Assembly (NCBI GenBank): GCA_024180945.1
Contig: JAKSGN010000023.1
Coordinates: 744,001 to 808,000 of the forward strand
Direction: 5' to 3'
Length of the DNA: 64,000 nt
From: Macrophomina tecta
Taxonomy: Eukaryota; Ascomycota; Dothideomycetes; Botryosphaeriales; Botryosphaeriaceae
Positions 21,701-32,097 of this stretch are shown here, one piece after another. The notes beneath the pieces are model-generated. The model made no database searches and had not been told where the DNA came from. It saw only the letters and a list, made by a program, of their open reading frames with translations. Position numbers and translations under genes: made by a program. How positions within the stretch are numbered: position 1 is the stretch's first letter; the number at the start of each line of letters is the position of its first letter.

Positions 21701-22254
21701 ATCAGGGGAAGTACGACGAGGCGGAGGAGCTTCACCGGCGGGCGCTGGAAGGGAGGGAGAAGGAGCTGGGAGAGCGGCACCCGGATACGCTAACGAGCGT
21801 AAACAACTTAGCGATGGTGCTGCGGGATCAGGGGAAGTACGGCGAGGCGGAGGAGCTGAACCGGCGGGCGCTAGAAGGGAGTGAGAAGGAGCTAGGGGAG
21901 CGGCACCCGCATACGCTCATCTCTATCTACAACCTCGCTTATCTTTTACACCAACAGCAGCGGTACGATGAAGCAAGCGAGCTATACCAGCGAACATACA
22001 ACGGCTTCAAACAGGCGCTCGGTCCTCAGCACCCAACAACTACGGCCTGTCTCAATCACTTCTCAGCCGTGCAGCAAGAAGCAACACAAGCTAGGCTCGA
22101 GCAAAGCCAGAAACCGGTTCACAACGATAGGACACCCGTTAGTGACGTTGTCCGTCTTAAACCCCGATCCGAGTCAGCAAGCAGCAGGCAGGGAAATAAA
22201 AAAAGCTCAATCGTCATGCGTCTAAAGGAAAGATTCCGTAGAAAAGCTTCGTAG
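18783..22254 (+). CDS. NLR-2: intact amyloid-motif/NB-ARC/TPR receptor
   Basis: Three exons: 18783-18888, 18947-19097 and 19146-22254, 1121 residues. Intron 1 is 58 nt (GTAAAT, branch GGCTAAC, CATAG). Intron 2 is 48 nt (GTATGT, branch GCTAAC, CCGAAG) and in frame; its removal rebuilds the Walker A motif GLGGVGKSQLA. Residues 1-30 carry FQGNLDGQFVIPG and GGTTNFNF, shared with the hydrolase C-terminus. FAPDPDFVDRPEIL leads into NB-ARC with Walker B-like WTMIVDNADD, SILVTSRN and the GLxPL-equivalent DHTPLAITQAAAYI. Residues from about 470 form twelve near-identical 42-residue TPR units (LTSVNNLA...GKYGEAEELHRRALEG...GERHP) and a degenerate thirteenth. The C-terminus is basic (MRLKERFRRKAS). It is expected to oligomerise on ligand binding and nucleate the motif of the SesB-like effector. 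Confidence 0.9.
20395..21990 (+). repeat. 126-bp tandem repeats encoding TPR units of NLR-2
   Basis: Twelve head-to-tail units of 126 bp encode 42-residue TPR/Kinesin-light-chain-type repeats. Units are nearly identical in DNA, with variation concentrated at a few codons (for example N/S after LTSV, the residue before VL, H/N/Q after EEL). This implies recent homogenisation. The decayed copy has eight units at about 11840-12890. Confidence 0.9.
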
Positions 22255-22965
22255 CCTAGACAGCACTTTTAATATCTATCTACTTTTTAATAGCGTCTTG
22301 TTTTCATACTGTGAATAACAGATCGAATAATGCGTACAGTAACGAGAATCAAAGGCCTTACTAGACCCCTATAACGTACCAGCATCAGCTGGTAACCATT
22401 GGGTAAAGCTATTACAACATGGACCGTGCGCTACAAGCGAACAGGTCGTAAAGTCGGCTGCTGTTTCCATTCGCAACAGTAAAAAAAAACAAGCTGATCT
22501 TACTTTACGCGCAGTCTTCGTACTTAGTAAGAACAGCTCAGCGCATCGCGGCTAGCCGAGATTAGCCAAAGCTGCGCTAACAAGTACCGCCCTACGTGGC
22601 GGACTCTCCTACTACACCACGTATCCTACTACTAGTAGTATTACAGTACGCGGTATAACACCGGAGGATATATGCGTCTCACCAACTAGATTTTCTAGTA
22701 GAAAAAAGCATTGGTGGTACTATAGTAGAGCAATATCGTTCGCAGCATCAAGACTCATCCTATAGAAATCAGGTAAGGGAACAGCCACGCCTATATAATA
22801 TTAAATTTAAAACATTTCGCAAGTAGATTAAACGGCCGTAGAATATTCCCAGCATAGTTTTATAAGAATTTCTACATAGATACGCCTATGAAGTTGCTGC
22901 AAACTCGAAGTACCTCGGGCTTTTTTCGGCACACAGGGTTTTTCGTCACACCGGGGGGGAGGTTA

Positions 22966-23679
22966 CAAATGATTATTTTTCCTAATGCACGCTGGAGACG
23001 TCTGTGCTGAGAAGACCTTGGCGAGCATCCAAGTTGCTATTGTCTCTAATTCTTAAACACATGAGACTATAATCGAGACAGCTGCTGTATCGTAAATCTA
23101 TATGAGATATTGACACGCTTGCATGAACGATCGTCTGGCTTCCCGATTTCCTCTTACAATATCATATACCATATCAAGCTCAGAGGTTGAGCGTGATGGC
23201 CGCGCTCTTTCTTGAAACGGTTTTATTCATAACCAGTGCTAAACATTACTGAGGCAATTGCTGCTCTATGCGACACAGAATTATCGTTCTGGTGAAATAT
23301 TAGCGCAAAGCCGACCATTTCGCCCATTGTAGCCGATAATTATCAGGACTTCCGTCTTCCTTTTCTATTTTCTTTCTCTTCCCAAGTGGCCTCCATGAAG
23401 AATATTTATATTCCTTAATTGTCGCACTTACTTAATCCTGCCCATAATTAATCTATGATCACCGCTACGGATCGTCCAGTCCCCCATGGTCTAGCGAGTG
23501 CGGCTTACAAATAGTCTTCCGGCTAACAGAATGGCAGCTCCACTACATCTTAGATCCACCCGACGACAGAGAGACAAAAATTTCTTCGTCGTCTGGAAGG
23601 TACGTAGAGTCCGTGTTTCGCTACTAAGATGCAGTAAATTAATCCGCCCGACTAGCTACCGTCGCACTTCAACTGGCAG
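22966..23679. other. intergenic right of the 12-kb element
   Basis: The sequence has no long ORF. Around 23190-23218 a GATGGCCGCGCTCTTTCTTGAAAC stretch resembles 9485-9512, a very short match only. Nothing else is recognised. Confidence 0.4.
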
Positions 23680-24660
23680 AATCTGAAGGACCTTGTCAGA
23701 GCCACCACCGGCAACGATCCAGGATGGACTAGCGTCACCAAGTCTCCGTACGGCCGCGAAGGTGCTGCGGGCTCTTTTAGCGTCAGGTCGGACCAAGACG
23801 CAGCTAGCATATATCGTGAGTCGTAACGCTTCTCCTCTCTTTCTATTTCTCATGGCGATCGGCTTATGAATGGACGCAGATTTTTTTGCAGTAAAAATCA
23901 CTGCTCAATTTGGATGGGAACCCGTAGTGCACCATTTTGACGCTTCAAGCCAACCTCCTACTCTGCTTACATGTAACTGCGCGAATATCTCCGCCAATGC
24001 AGTAGGCCCTTCAGAGAGCCAGTCGCGTACCTCCTGCAGTGCTACTCCGGCAGCTTTAGGCGTAGGGGCGACGTCGCACTGGCAGTTAACGCCTCCATTG
24101 GGGCCATACATCACACCATTACAGTGCCGGGGCTTAACCGTGCTCAGTTGTAACGCGCGAGTCCAACCTCCTGCTTCCCAACCGGCCAGATACAGGTGGC
24201 CGTTCTCGGGCAACTTTATGTCGACGAATGTGTGCAGAGCCCCGATTCGGCATGCAAACGGCATAAGCTTTGCAAGACCTGGGATGGAAGTTCCATACGG
24301 ACCTCGTAGCCTGAACAGATTTGAGAGCAGGAAACCACATCGACAGCATAAGTTGAGCACTGGAAGAGACGTTGGATGCAATCATGCTATTTCTTGGACC
24401 TGTGCGGAAAACGAAGCTGGAAATGTCCGAGATTACTCGAACGGACCGTCTTCAAAGGACTGGCAACCTTTATCGAAGAACGCTACTGGGCTAAAGTTTG
24501 CATCTGGGTCCGTGATTGTAAATGGGGCACCACAACGTCTTCGTTCGCAATGAATACGGCTCATAACCGATATGTCTATTCTGATACGGCGTGCATTGGG
24601 GAAAAGCGTGGCAAGGATTCTAAAGATGCGGCAGTACTGGTTGTGATGATTCACTACTGA
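23680..24660 (-). pseudogene. possible decayed cysteine-containing gene
   Basis: The minus strand carries an open stretch (24381-23905) with HCNGVMYGPNGGVNCQCD and AGVALQEVRDWLSEGPTAL, followed by a GTAAGC that could be a donor after FAQLH, and a second open stretch at 23901-23656. Another open piece lies at 24560-24433. Together they look like exons of a small secreted-type gene, but no consistent complete model could be built. The plus-strand ORF at 23870-24553 is the opposite-strand shadow or vice versa; no domain decides between them. Confidence 0.3.
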
Positions 24661-25280
24661 TAATATTCGTTCAGTACAGATATGATTCAGTATTATCACA
24701 CGAAAGAAGATTTCCATCTCAGTTATAAAACTTTATCTACTGTTATATATTTTTCGCATGACTAAAACGAGCACAGGTCGCCCTTTGTTAGGAGTTCAAT
24801 TGGTATGAGTATAGATTTACAGACCTTCTAAGTCAACCACGGCCTTCTTAAATTGATTAAGGGCTGTTGCCAAATAGTGTATCTCGTAGATTCCGCACGA
24901 ATGCATGTACAGAATATTCAACCAGTAGGCAAAGGTCAGCGTGCGTTGTTCATCAGAGCTACCACCTTTTTACCCTCTCAATTATTCATTTGCTAGCATA
25001 GCATTTTAGGCTTGTAAAAGGATTTCTCGCACCGTTCGACAGGTTATAATTCTTTTTTTTTTCTGGTGTCGCAGTCGTTTCGATGTATGAATTAATTTCG
25101 ATGCAGTAAGATGGTCCGTTTTAGCCATCATCGACGCGCATTCGAAAACTACTGACAGAACTAACACGTAGAGCAAGTCTCATGACTTCTACCCCGAGCT
25201 TTTTTGAGATCTATTGCCTCGTGATTTAACGTTTGCGTAGAGTCTAGTATTTTCAGGGAAGAAAAAGAATAATAACTTTT
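24661..25280. other. AT-rich intergenic stretch
   Basis: No gene or repeat is recognised before the solo LTR at 25286. Confidence 0.4.
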
Positions 25281-25285
25281 CAACC

Positions 25286-25442
25286 TGTTGGATCAATCAC
25301 GTGTATTTGGCTTTCGCCAAGCGTAGTCTATTCTGGAGAGGATAAAAGGCCACTCCACGGCCGCCCTCCTCCAACAACATGCCAATCTATGCCAATTCAT
25401 CCCATTACTACTGAATAAGCCGTCACACCACTTGTTCCAACA
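25286..25442 (+). repeat. solo LTR with CAACC target-site duplication
   Basis: The 157-bp sequence starts TGTTGGATCAATCACGTG and ends CTTGTTCCAACA, with the TG...CA ends of retrotransposon LTRs. It is flanked by CAACC on both sides (25281-25285, 25443-25447). A TATA-like ATAAAAGGCC lies in its middle. The family recurs at 27460-27606 (inverted) and 56128-56274. Confidence 0.9.
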
Positions 25443-25447
25443 CAACC

Positions 25448-27454
25448 ATTATTACCCAATAATGTCGGTCTTCAATTTTGTTCTGTTCATCCAACCGACT
25501 CTTATGCTTCCTGTATTATCCTCCTGCACCCAAGCTTTCGTACGCTTCACATTAGCTGCAGCATGGGGCTACCTCAGGGCGTGGACACCTTGTAATTCAG
25601 TAAAATGGGTATTTAGCGGAACATCTGTGTAAAATGGTGTTACGGTCAGCCATATGTAGTTAGCTTACATAGCGAGAGTATGTGAGGCGCCTCCTTGCCC
25701 TTGCTCTCAGAACCATGTCGACCTCAACGAAAACAGACAACAACTAGCAAATTCTGTCCCCTCAAGGCCGGGATGAGACCCCTGCTCACTGAACTGTCAT
25801 CCTTACCAATTGCAGAAGCATCATTAGTACAAGTCAATAGGGCAGCGACATCTTCACAATTGATGGCTGCTCCTGCTTTCCAACAAAATTTGACTCGTTA
25901 CTAGGTAGTCTGGAGCGTGGGTGCGAGGCAGTTGTCGCAGCAATGGGCTAGCACGCGAGATACTGGCGGAATATTAATACTTCGTTTTTCTTTCTCTGAT
26001 TGATTCGGACTCGAAATCATCTTTTCATGAGTAGCTGGAAGTGTGCGCTGAGAAACACTGAGTTGATGGGGTATTGGTTAGGATGGGACTTTTGTCCTAG
26101 TACTTCCTGTACATGATCAACTAGAAAACCTTTATCTTCATTACTCAATCATTTATACAATCGTGCGGCTTCGTAATTCGGAAGCAATTCTTTACATAAG
26201 CGCTATAAACACTATTTATATAAAAGTAGGCAAACAGAGTGAGGGGAAGGACAGATTTAGACTGCTGTCCTCCTCATGACTACCGTTCAAAGTTATGACC
26301 GGCTTGACTACCGCGCTCCTCTAGCATACAGCTTAGACAGCGGAGCCATTGTTACTTCACACACCACAAAAGTATCCCCCCACGGTTTCAACAATGGAGT
26401 CAAGATGCTTTATCCTGTAATCAATGCTCAAGTGGGGCCAACCCATCCTCAGCTAGCACAATCGATCATTGAAGAGTACCGAGGCGTTTTGAGAGTTGAT
26501 GAAAAACGATGATCTCCTATCTAGGAAGGCGTATACGGGAAGAAATTGTCTGATTTCGTGTCTGATCCATGTCAGATGCCAGTTAACACGACCTACACTT
26601 TTAATACGTAGGGCTGGGAAAATTTAAAGCTTACTACTTAACATCAAAGTAACTACGCACTCGGTAATACAAAGTCCTACGGGAAGCGAAGAGGGATATG
26701 ATATAGACTTGATATGAACCGCTCGACTACTAAAATCATGTTATTTTCAGTATAACTAGCAGCATATTCCCAATATTCCCAAAATGGAACAATCAGCTAA
26801 GAGGCCGGTGGCCGTGTCGAGACTAGCAGTTCGACAAATTATCTGATCCTCCAGTTATTCCTCGTTCAGGTCATGTTGTGGAGGAGATTCTTAAGTATCA
26901 CGAAGAAGGTAGGCTCAAACACTTTACGTTTATTCTTGCCAATACCACGTGTTTTGGCTTTGGCATGGCATAAAGTGGGGTGCCTTTACTAACAATCAAC
27001 TCTTTCCCTTAAAAGCAATGGTAATATTTAACAACAGGCGACGTGATTTGCGCCACAGTTAATTTGTTACGTGGAAATTAGCGGGATTGATGGGCATATG
27101 GTAATACAATAATAATATACTTTCTCTCTCAATGGAGATGTGATTCCACCTACCGACCTTTAAAGTATTACATCGATAAAACATTTTGCTGGATCAGAGT
27201 TTCTTGCCGCACCACAACGAGATCGCAAAGATATTTACTAGACTATGATAGCCTCGATAGGTGACGCATTGCTAGGATATAAGACAGTACGCTCTTTTAT
27301 GCTTCTCATACGTAAAGGAGGAAATTGAAAAGAAAGTGGCTCAAGCTGTCGCAACGCGTGTAACAGTATAGCCTTCGAGTATAACACCCGTGGATTATAT
27401 TTTGTCTAGCACTTATAGACCAACTAGGCCGAACATTTAATTTTTTTTAAATTA
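25448..27454. other. 2-kb AT-rich stretch without genes
   Basis: Only short ORFs (for example 26276-26512) with no recognisable content are present. It looks like old, mutated non-coding or transposon-derived DNA. Confidence 0.45.
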
Positions 27455-27459
27455 TTTAC

Positions 27460-27606
27460 TTTTAGAACAAGTGCAGTGACAGCTTATTCAGTAGTAATGG
27501 GATGAATTGGCATGGTGTTTGAAAGGAGAGGCCGTGGAGTGGCCTTTTACCCTCCCCTGCATAGACTACACTTGGCAGGAAATCAAATACACGTGATGTT
27601 CCAACA
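27460..27606 (-). repeat. solo LTR, inverted, with TTTAC target-site duplication
   Basis: The minus strand reads as the same LTR family as 25286-25442 (TGTTGGAACATCACGTG ... ). The plus-strand left edge is TTTTAGAACAAG instead of the expected TGTTGGAACAAG. Flanking TTTAC is present at 27455-27459 and 27607-27611, confirming the boundaries. Confidence 0.85.
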
Positions 27607-27639
27607 TTTACATAGAGCTAAAAGTTGTCCGCCAGCGTC

Positions 27640-28072
27640 GCAGCGAGCTGCGCAACCCATCCATCACCAAAAATTATTAAATTGACAGCACGATGGCTCA
27701 ACCATCACTTGATAAAGGCTCCTAAAAGTTTCGTTTCACAAGCTTGAGTGTACATATGATCTATCCTTATCGTCTTACATTTACACAAATCAGTCCAGTG
27801 GTCATTGATATCTGTCTTTTGGTCACCAGATTCCGCACAATTATTCCATCAACGCTCACCGTGCCTATCACGTTAAAATTGGAACAAGTAAAATACTACA
27901 TGTGACGAAAGTGTCATGACTATTTTCCCATACTTGTCCGCCTAAGGTTTTTTTTTTTTTTTTTTGAGCGGGGGAGAGAGAGAGAATCCCGTAAATTCTA
28001 GGGTGTTTTTTTTTTTTGCGTATTTCTTTTTTTTTTTTTTTGGTGAGAATCAGGGCGCGCAGCTTACAAGTA
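27640..28072. mobile_element. decayed MITE related to the one at 48210-48633
   Basis: The left side has GAGCTGCGCAACCC then ATCACCAAAAATTATTAAATT, matching the subterminal GAGCTGCGCACC and CTCACCAAAAATCGTAAATT of the intact MITE. The right side has the inverted form, GGTGAGAATCAGGGCGCGCAGCTT. Length (about 430 bp) also agrees. The tips are not recognisable, and T-runs at 27950-28041 interrupt the right part. Confidence 0.6.
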
Positions 28073-28155
28073 TGTCTCTATACCAACCCTCCCACCACAC
28101 TTACGCATTATCCAACATTGGAACGCAGATATCCCCTTCCTTCACTTAGTTAGGC

Positions 28156-29218
28156 ATGAATCAAGCAAACATGCCTCTTCTCCCAGAACTGAAGTGCGCA
28201 ATGATGCACCTCTGCAGAGACTTTGTGCACCCCAGCACTATAGAGGCGCTTCTCGATGACCCGATGAGGCTTCTGGCACAAATCGAATCAAACTATGCAC
28301 GTCTACTTCTATTCCTCGACCTTGCCACATCGCTCAGAAACGACGAGCTACAGGCGCAATATGAGTCAAATCAGACCGGACCGTCAAAGCGCAGCCTTCA
28401 TTTCCCACCATTTCACGACGACCAAGGCTTGGCAATATTCTGGATGTGCGCTGCTGTGGTAATACGCGAGCTGGAAAAGCGCATGGTGGTTGGCAAGGGT
28501 AGCAGTGAGTGTGAACGTAAGCACAGAAGATGCTAGAGACCGAACTCTGTTGCGCAATTGCTAACAGCGCGGAGGGGGAACTACGTGCGTATGCTATCAT
28601 CCCTCAGCCGGCTTGTCCGTGTGGCGAGCGGTTATCCAGACTCATACAACGCGTAATCCGATCTGCAGTGTGCTGTCATCTGCAGGTTGGCAAACCTGGA
28701 ACTTGGATGAAAGTAGCTGCGATACAGTGAAGCCTCGGGTGGAAACGGCGTTCGAACGAGTCTGCCAGTCGGACGTGAGCATTTCAGGAAAGATACGGCC
28801 AGCTGCACCGACAGCTACTCTTCCCCTTGACCAGCAAGCGCTGTTCCTGAAGGTATATGCACTCTTATCCTCGTTGCAGAGCTCGGAAGGCTTTACGCTA
28901 GCATCTCGTCATCCAATGAGCCTAAAAGGCTTCACATGCCAGAGCATTTCGGAGGCGGAAACCAAAGGAGGCACGCAGAATGCCTCCGCAGCAGTTGTTT
29001 CTGGACCTAACACCCAGCTGTCTCGGCGCATGAGTTCTGTAACCGCACCGGAAGAATTGAACACGCCGAATACGGTTGAGCAAGCCGTATTCCGCATAGT
29101 GGGCATGGGGTTCACGCCCAAGGATGCGCGTCAGGCGCTGAGCAAAACAGACAGTGGAACCTGCCTGAGGGTCGATGCCGCCATCCAACTGCTGCTTGAC
29201 CAGGCTCAGGATGCATGA
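28156..29218 (+). CDS. UBA-domain protein, multi-exon
   Basis: The first open stretch starts at ATG 28156 (MNQANMPLLPELKCAMMHLC) and includes helical segments such as ARLLLFLDLATSLRNDELQ. After a short gap that must be an intron near 28490-28540, the same frame resumes with GNYVRMLSSLSRLVRVASG. The last open stretch (to 29218) ends in a clear UBA domain: VEQAVFRIVGMGFTPKDARQ, then ALSKT and DAAIQLLLDQ. UBA domains are three-helix modules that bind ubiquitin. The rest is unrecognised, so the protein could be a ubiquitin-dependent adaptor. Exact splice sites are not resolved, and frame changes between stretches could also mean damage. Confidence 0.65.
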
Positions 29219-30714
29219 TTGATTATTCTTGCAAGCCAGAAGACTGGGGTAGACGGAAATAAAGGAATTTGTTCTAAATGCTTACGAAGTGGAGAAATTA
29301 GAATCGAAATAGAAAAAAAAGGGACGACGTTTCTACGTACTTGTGCCTCTGGGCGTGGAGGAAGAAACGATCGAGCTCAGACCATTTTTCTATTCTTGGC
29401 TTAAATGCCTGCGTGATATTCATAATCACTACACGTATATCGTGTGCGCAAAGTACAACGTGGCGCTATATGATTTTTCTCTACCAGCAGCAGTTTTCTC
29501 TTCCTCATCGGTAGATGCGTCTTGTTGTAGCAATCTAGTTGCTCCCATAGGCTAAGGGTAAACCGGGATTAGTCGCCCCTCCCGGCTTCTGGAAAAGATG
29601 ATGCTGAGTGATCTTATACGTAATGAAGATGGTGACAGTTCTTAGAGTGAGGCTGGACAGGTTGACATGGCGCTAAGAGAAAGGTGCATGAGGCGCCTTA
29701 TAGACACTTGCAGCGTAAGGAACTATATGTGGTTGCATGTGACAGGCCATTTTGTAATAACTTTCTCTGATGTCTCTCATTAGGTTCACGTACTCAAGCA
29801 TAGCTATGTACCTTCAGTCTCGCTCGGTCGAGTGCACGGACTGTGACATGGCCATCTGCCACTAACACTCTGGTCGTGGAGCGAAAGGTCTGGGGTGACT
29901 GTTAACGCTTCGCTGCAGTCTGAAACGCGGTCTATGGTGTCTTTGCCGGAGGCGGTGTAGCCTGAAAATGGGAGATCGTTTGCGCATGCAGCCTTCTGGT
30001 GCGCCGGCATTAGCAAGAATCCCCTGCTCTGATCGAATGCCGATCGAGTCTTGTTCGTGATGACATGGCACGGCGAGTGAACGTTCGATCAACGAAGATC
30101 AGGAACCATGTAGCACGCCAGATAAGTTAGTATGTGCCGACACTTACCGCGTATACTGCTCTGCCAGTGAATATATTACGTGAGCGCATATGAGCAGTAG
30201 AGTAATGCAAGTTGATGATAAGATCAGCTATGCCGCCATAGCCTTCCCCAACACCTCGTATGTGAATAATAGAGCCTCTAACTTCAGTCACTTATTTGTG
30301 TATTCATCTAGGTCTGCCCCGTGTCCCCGCGCAGTATGTCCCCTCTGATCCACGGGGCGCCATACCCCAAACGTGCAGCTTGCAGCCCAGCGTAGCCGCT
30401 GCAACAAGTACCCTCACAACGCTCCCGCGACAACTTGGCCAAACGGACGGCTGCGAACTGTCCACGAACAAAAGAAATGCGCTGGCGAAAATGGCCAGCT
30501 TCACGACATCAGGCGCCCCCCGATGGCGATGAATAACAGCGGAAATCCCGGGACACAAGATATGATCGACGACGGAGGAAAATTGGTGGAAAAAATAAGT
30601 GCGGCACAGCAACCATAAAGGTGCCGCTGTCTCATCTCATACCCACTCCCCCGCCCTCCCGCGCTCCCGCGCTCCCGCGCTGTGCAACCGGGGCCCGTTC
30701 ACCGTGACATTGCT
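29219..30714. other. intergenic
   Basis: Several short ORFs on both strands (for example 29804-30092) have no domains. GC content rises toward 30300-30700, the promoter side of the Zn2Cys6 gene, where CGCTCCCGCGCTCCCGCGC forms a short repeated word at 30660-30680. Confidence 0.4.
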
Positions 30715-32097
30715 ATGGCATCGCCGTCCTCGACAGTTCCTGTCCTGCGCCTCCCAGTGCTCGTGCAGATGCACCCGAGCTCCTTATCATCTTCTCAACC
30801 GCCGTTGCCCTCCTCTACCCCAGAACGCGTAGAAGCACCGGGGCAAGCAGCGCCTGATGAGGCAGTGAGGCCCGATTCAGCGCCAGAAGACTGCATTCCT
30901 CTAAGCGCTGAGGAATCGCAGATGTCTTTGAGACTAGCAGCAGCAAGAAGAAACGAACCAGCACCAAAAGGCTATGTGCGCATGAGGTCTGGGGTATTGA
31001 AGAAGGCCAAATTCGCGCATAGGACCAATTGGCGAGGCGTGGTGGATCATCACTTGACGTCGTCTCCGGACGCTCAGAGCCAAGCAGGCAGGAAGACGGC
31101 GCGCGCAAAGAGGGGGAACCTGTACAAGGCAAGGCAAGAACAGCCAGCTCTAGTGGCGGCACGAAAGAAGCATTGGCAATGCGTACTGGGGGCGACACCA
31201 GAAGCAGCAGCCGCAGCGCCAGGATCTGTACCAGGGTCAGCACCAATGTCAGCACCGGCATTGATGCCACAATTTGCGTCAGCGCAATTACCAGCACCAG
31301 TGCCAGCGCCAGCACCAGTCGCACCAGACATATTCTCAGCTCGACTGCCAGCTCCAGCTCGACTCCCAGCTCCAGCTCGAGCTCCAATTCCGGCAATGGT
31401 ATCAGCGCCTGTCCCAGCTCGAACTGTTGCTCCACCTCCCGCTCAACTCCCCTTTCCGGCCGCCGCAAAAGCCCCAACTCTGACACCCGGCCAATCTCTG
31501 GCTCCATTTCAAGCACTAGATACAAAGCCAACGATAGCGGCGCCGGATCCATTTCAGGCTTCAATTCGACTACTGGCGGCAGGGCGGAGTCTGCCTCTTG
31601 CTTCACTACCTGCAATAGCACCGACAGCGACGCCAAAAACAGCACAAGTGATAGCATCACCAGCAATGACATGGCTAGGGACGCAGGGTCAGCCTGTAGT
31701 AGCGGCCCAAAGCGCATATGATAGCGGCGGAAGGCTGGGTACAATTACCGCCCAATCCCAAGAGTCACTAGATGCATCAATAGCGACAGCCACCTCATCA
31801 GTGCACAATGGCTACATGCCTCCTAATGCCAGCGAATTTCGGAACAAAAAGACGCCAACGGAAGAAAATTTCCTTAATTTAACATACAGATCCGGTATGA
31901 TAAAGAAATATGAGCCAAGGGCCAAGATGGCCTGCATTCCGTGTCATCAGAACAAGCTTCGATGCGACGAGCGCAAGCCTGAGTGCAGCCGGTGCAGCCG
32001 TAGCGGCTTCGTCTGCGTTTGGCCCTCGACCTCCACACACCGCCGGCACAAGAAGGTAACGACTAGTAGTGAGATAATAGGGGAGTGGGCTAGGTGA
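30715..32097 (+). CDS. Zn2Cys6 protein with long Pro/Ala-rich region
   Basis: From ATG 30715 the frame encodes about 460 residues. The N-terminal 150 residues are polar and basic (RMRSGVLKKAKFAHRTNW, GRKTARAKRGNLYKARQEQ). Residues about 165-340 are a low-complexity Pro/Ala tract with PAPVPAPAPVAP-like runs. Near the C-terminus is a binuclear zinc cluster: CIPCHQNKLRC, then ECSRCSRSGFVC, i.e. C-x2-C-x6-C-x6-C-x2-C-x6-C, preceded by a basic PRAKMA segment and followed by a basic tail. Such clusters are fungal DNA-binding modules, usually N-terminal; here it is C-terminal and no fungal-specific regulatory domain follows. It is likely a DNA-binding regulator or a truncated one. A GTG 11 codons upstream is ignored. 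Confidence 0.75.
   Translation: MASPSSTVPVLRLPVLVQMHPSSLSSSQPPLPSSTPERVEAPGQAAPDEAVRPDSAPEDCIPLSAEESQMSLRLAAARRNEPAPKGYVRMRSGVLKKAKFAHRTNWRGVVDHHLTSSPDAQSQAGRKTARAKRGNLYKARQEQPALVAARKKHWQCVLGATPEAAAAAPGSVPGSAPMSAPALMPQFASAQLPAPVPAPAPVAPDIFSARLPAPARLPAPARAPIPAMVSAPVPARTVAPPPAQLPFPAAAKAPTLTPGQSLAPFQALDTKPTIAAPDPFQASIRLLAAGRSLPLASLPAIAPTATPKTAQVIASPAMTWLGTQGQPVVAAQSAYDSGGRLGTITAQSQESLDASIATATSSVHNGYMPPNASEFRNKKTPTEENFLNLTYRSGMIKKYEPRAKMACIPCHQNKLRCDERKPECSRCSRSGFVCVWPSTSTHRRHKKVTTSSEIIGEWAR

Larger units (their letters stand above)
10823..22963. mobile_element. 12.1-kb TIR-bounded, TA-flanked element carrying NLR-SesB-transposase-NLR
   Basis: The left end reads ACCTCCCCCCCGGTGT after TA (10821-10822). 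The right end is its reverse complement followed by TA (22964-22965). The same terminal sequence bounds the elements at 47686-50936 and 62056-63047 and ends a fragment at 36443. Inside the tips the two sides remain inverted copies of each other for about 3.8 kb each, including one NLR gene per side. The central part holds a SesB-like hydrolase and a pogo-type transposase. It may be a large cargo-bearing pogo-superfamily transposon, or an inverted duplication formed around a smaller element; the TA-TIR-TIR-TA structure favours movement as one unit at least once. Confidence 0.7.
18555..22963 (-). repeat. right arm of the long inverted repeat
   Basis: This is the inverted counterpart of 10823-14640. 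It keeps the intact NLR, its promoter block and the terminal 700 bases. The extra length comes mainly from four additional 126-bp TPR units. Confidence 0.85.
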
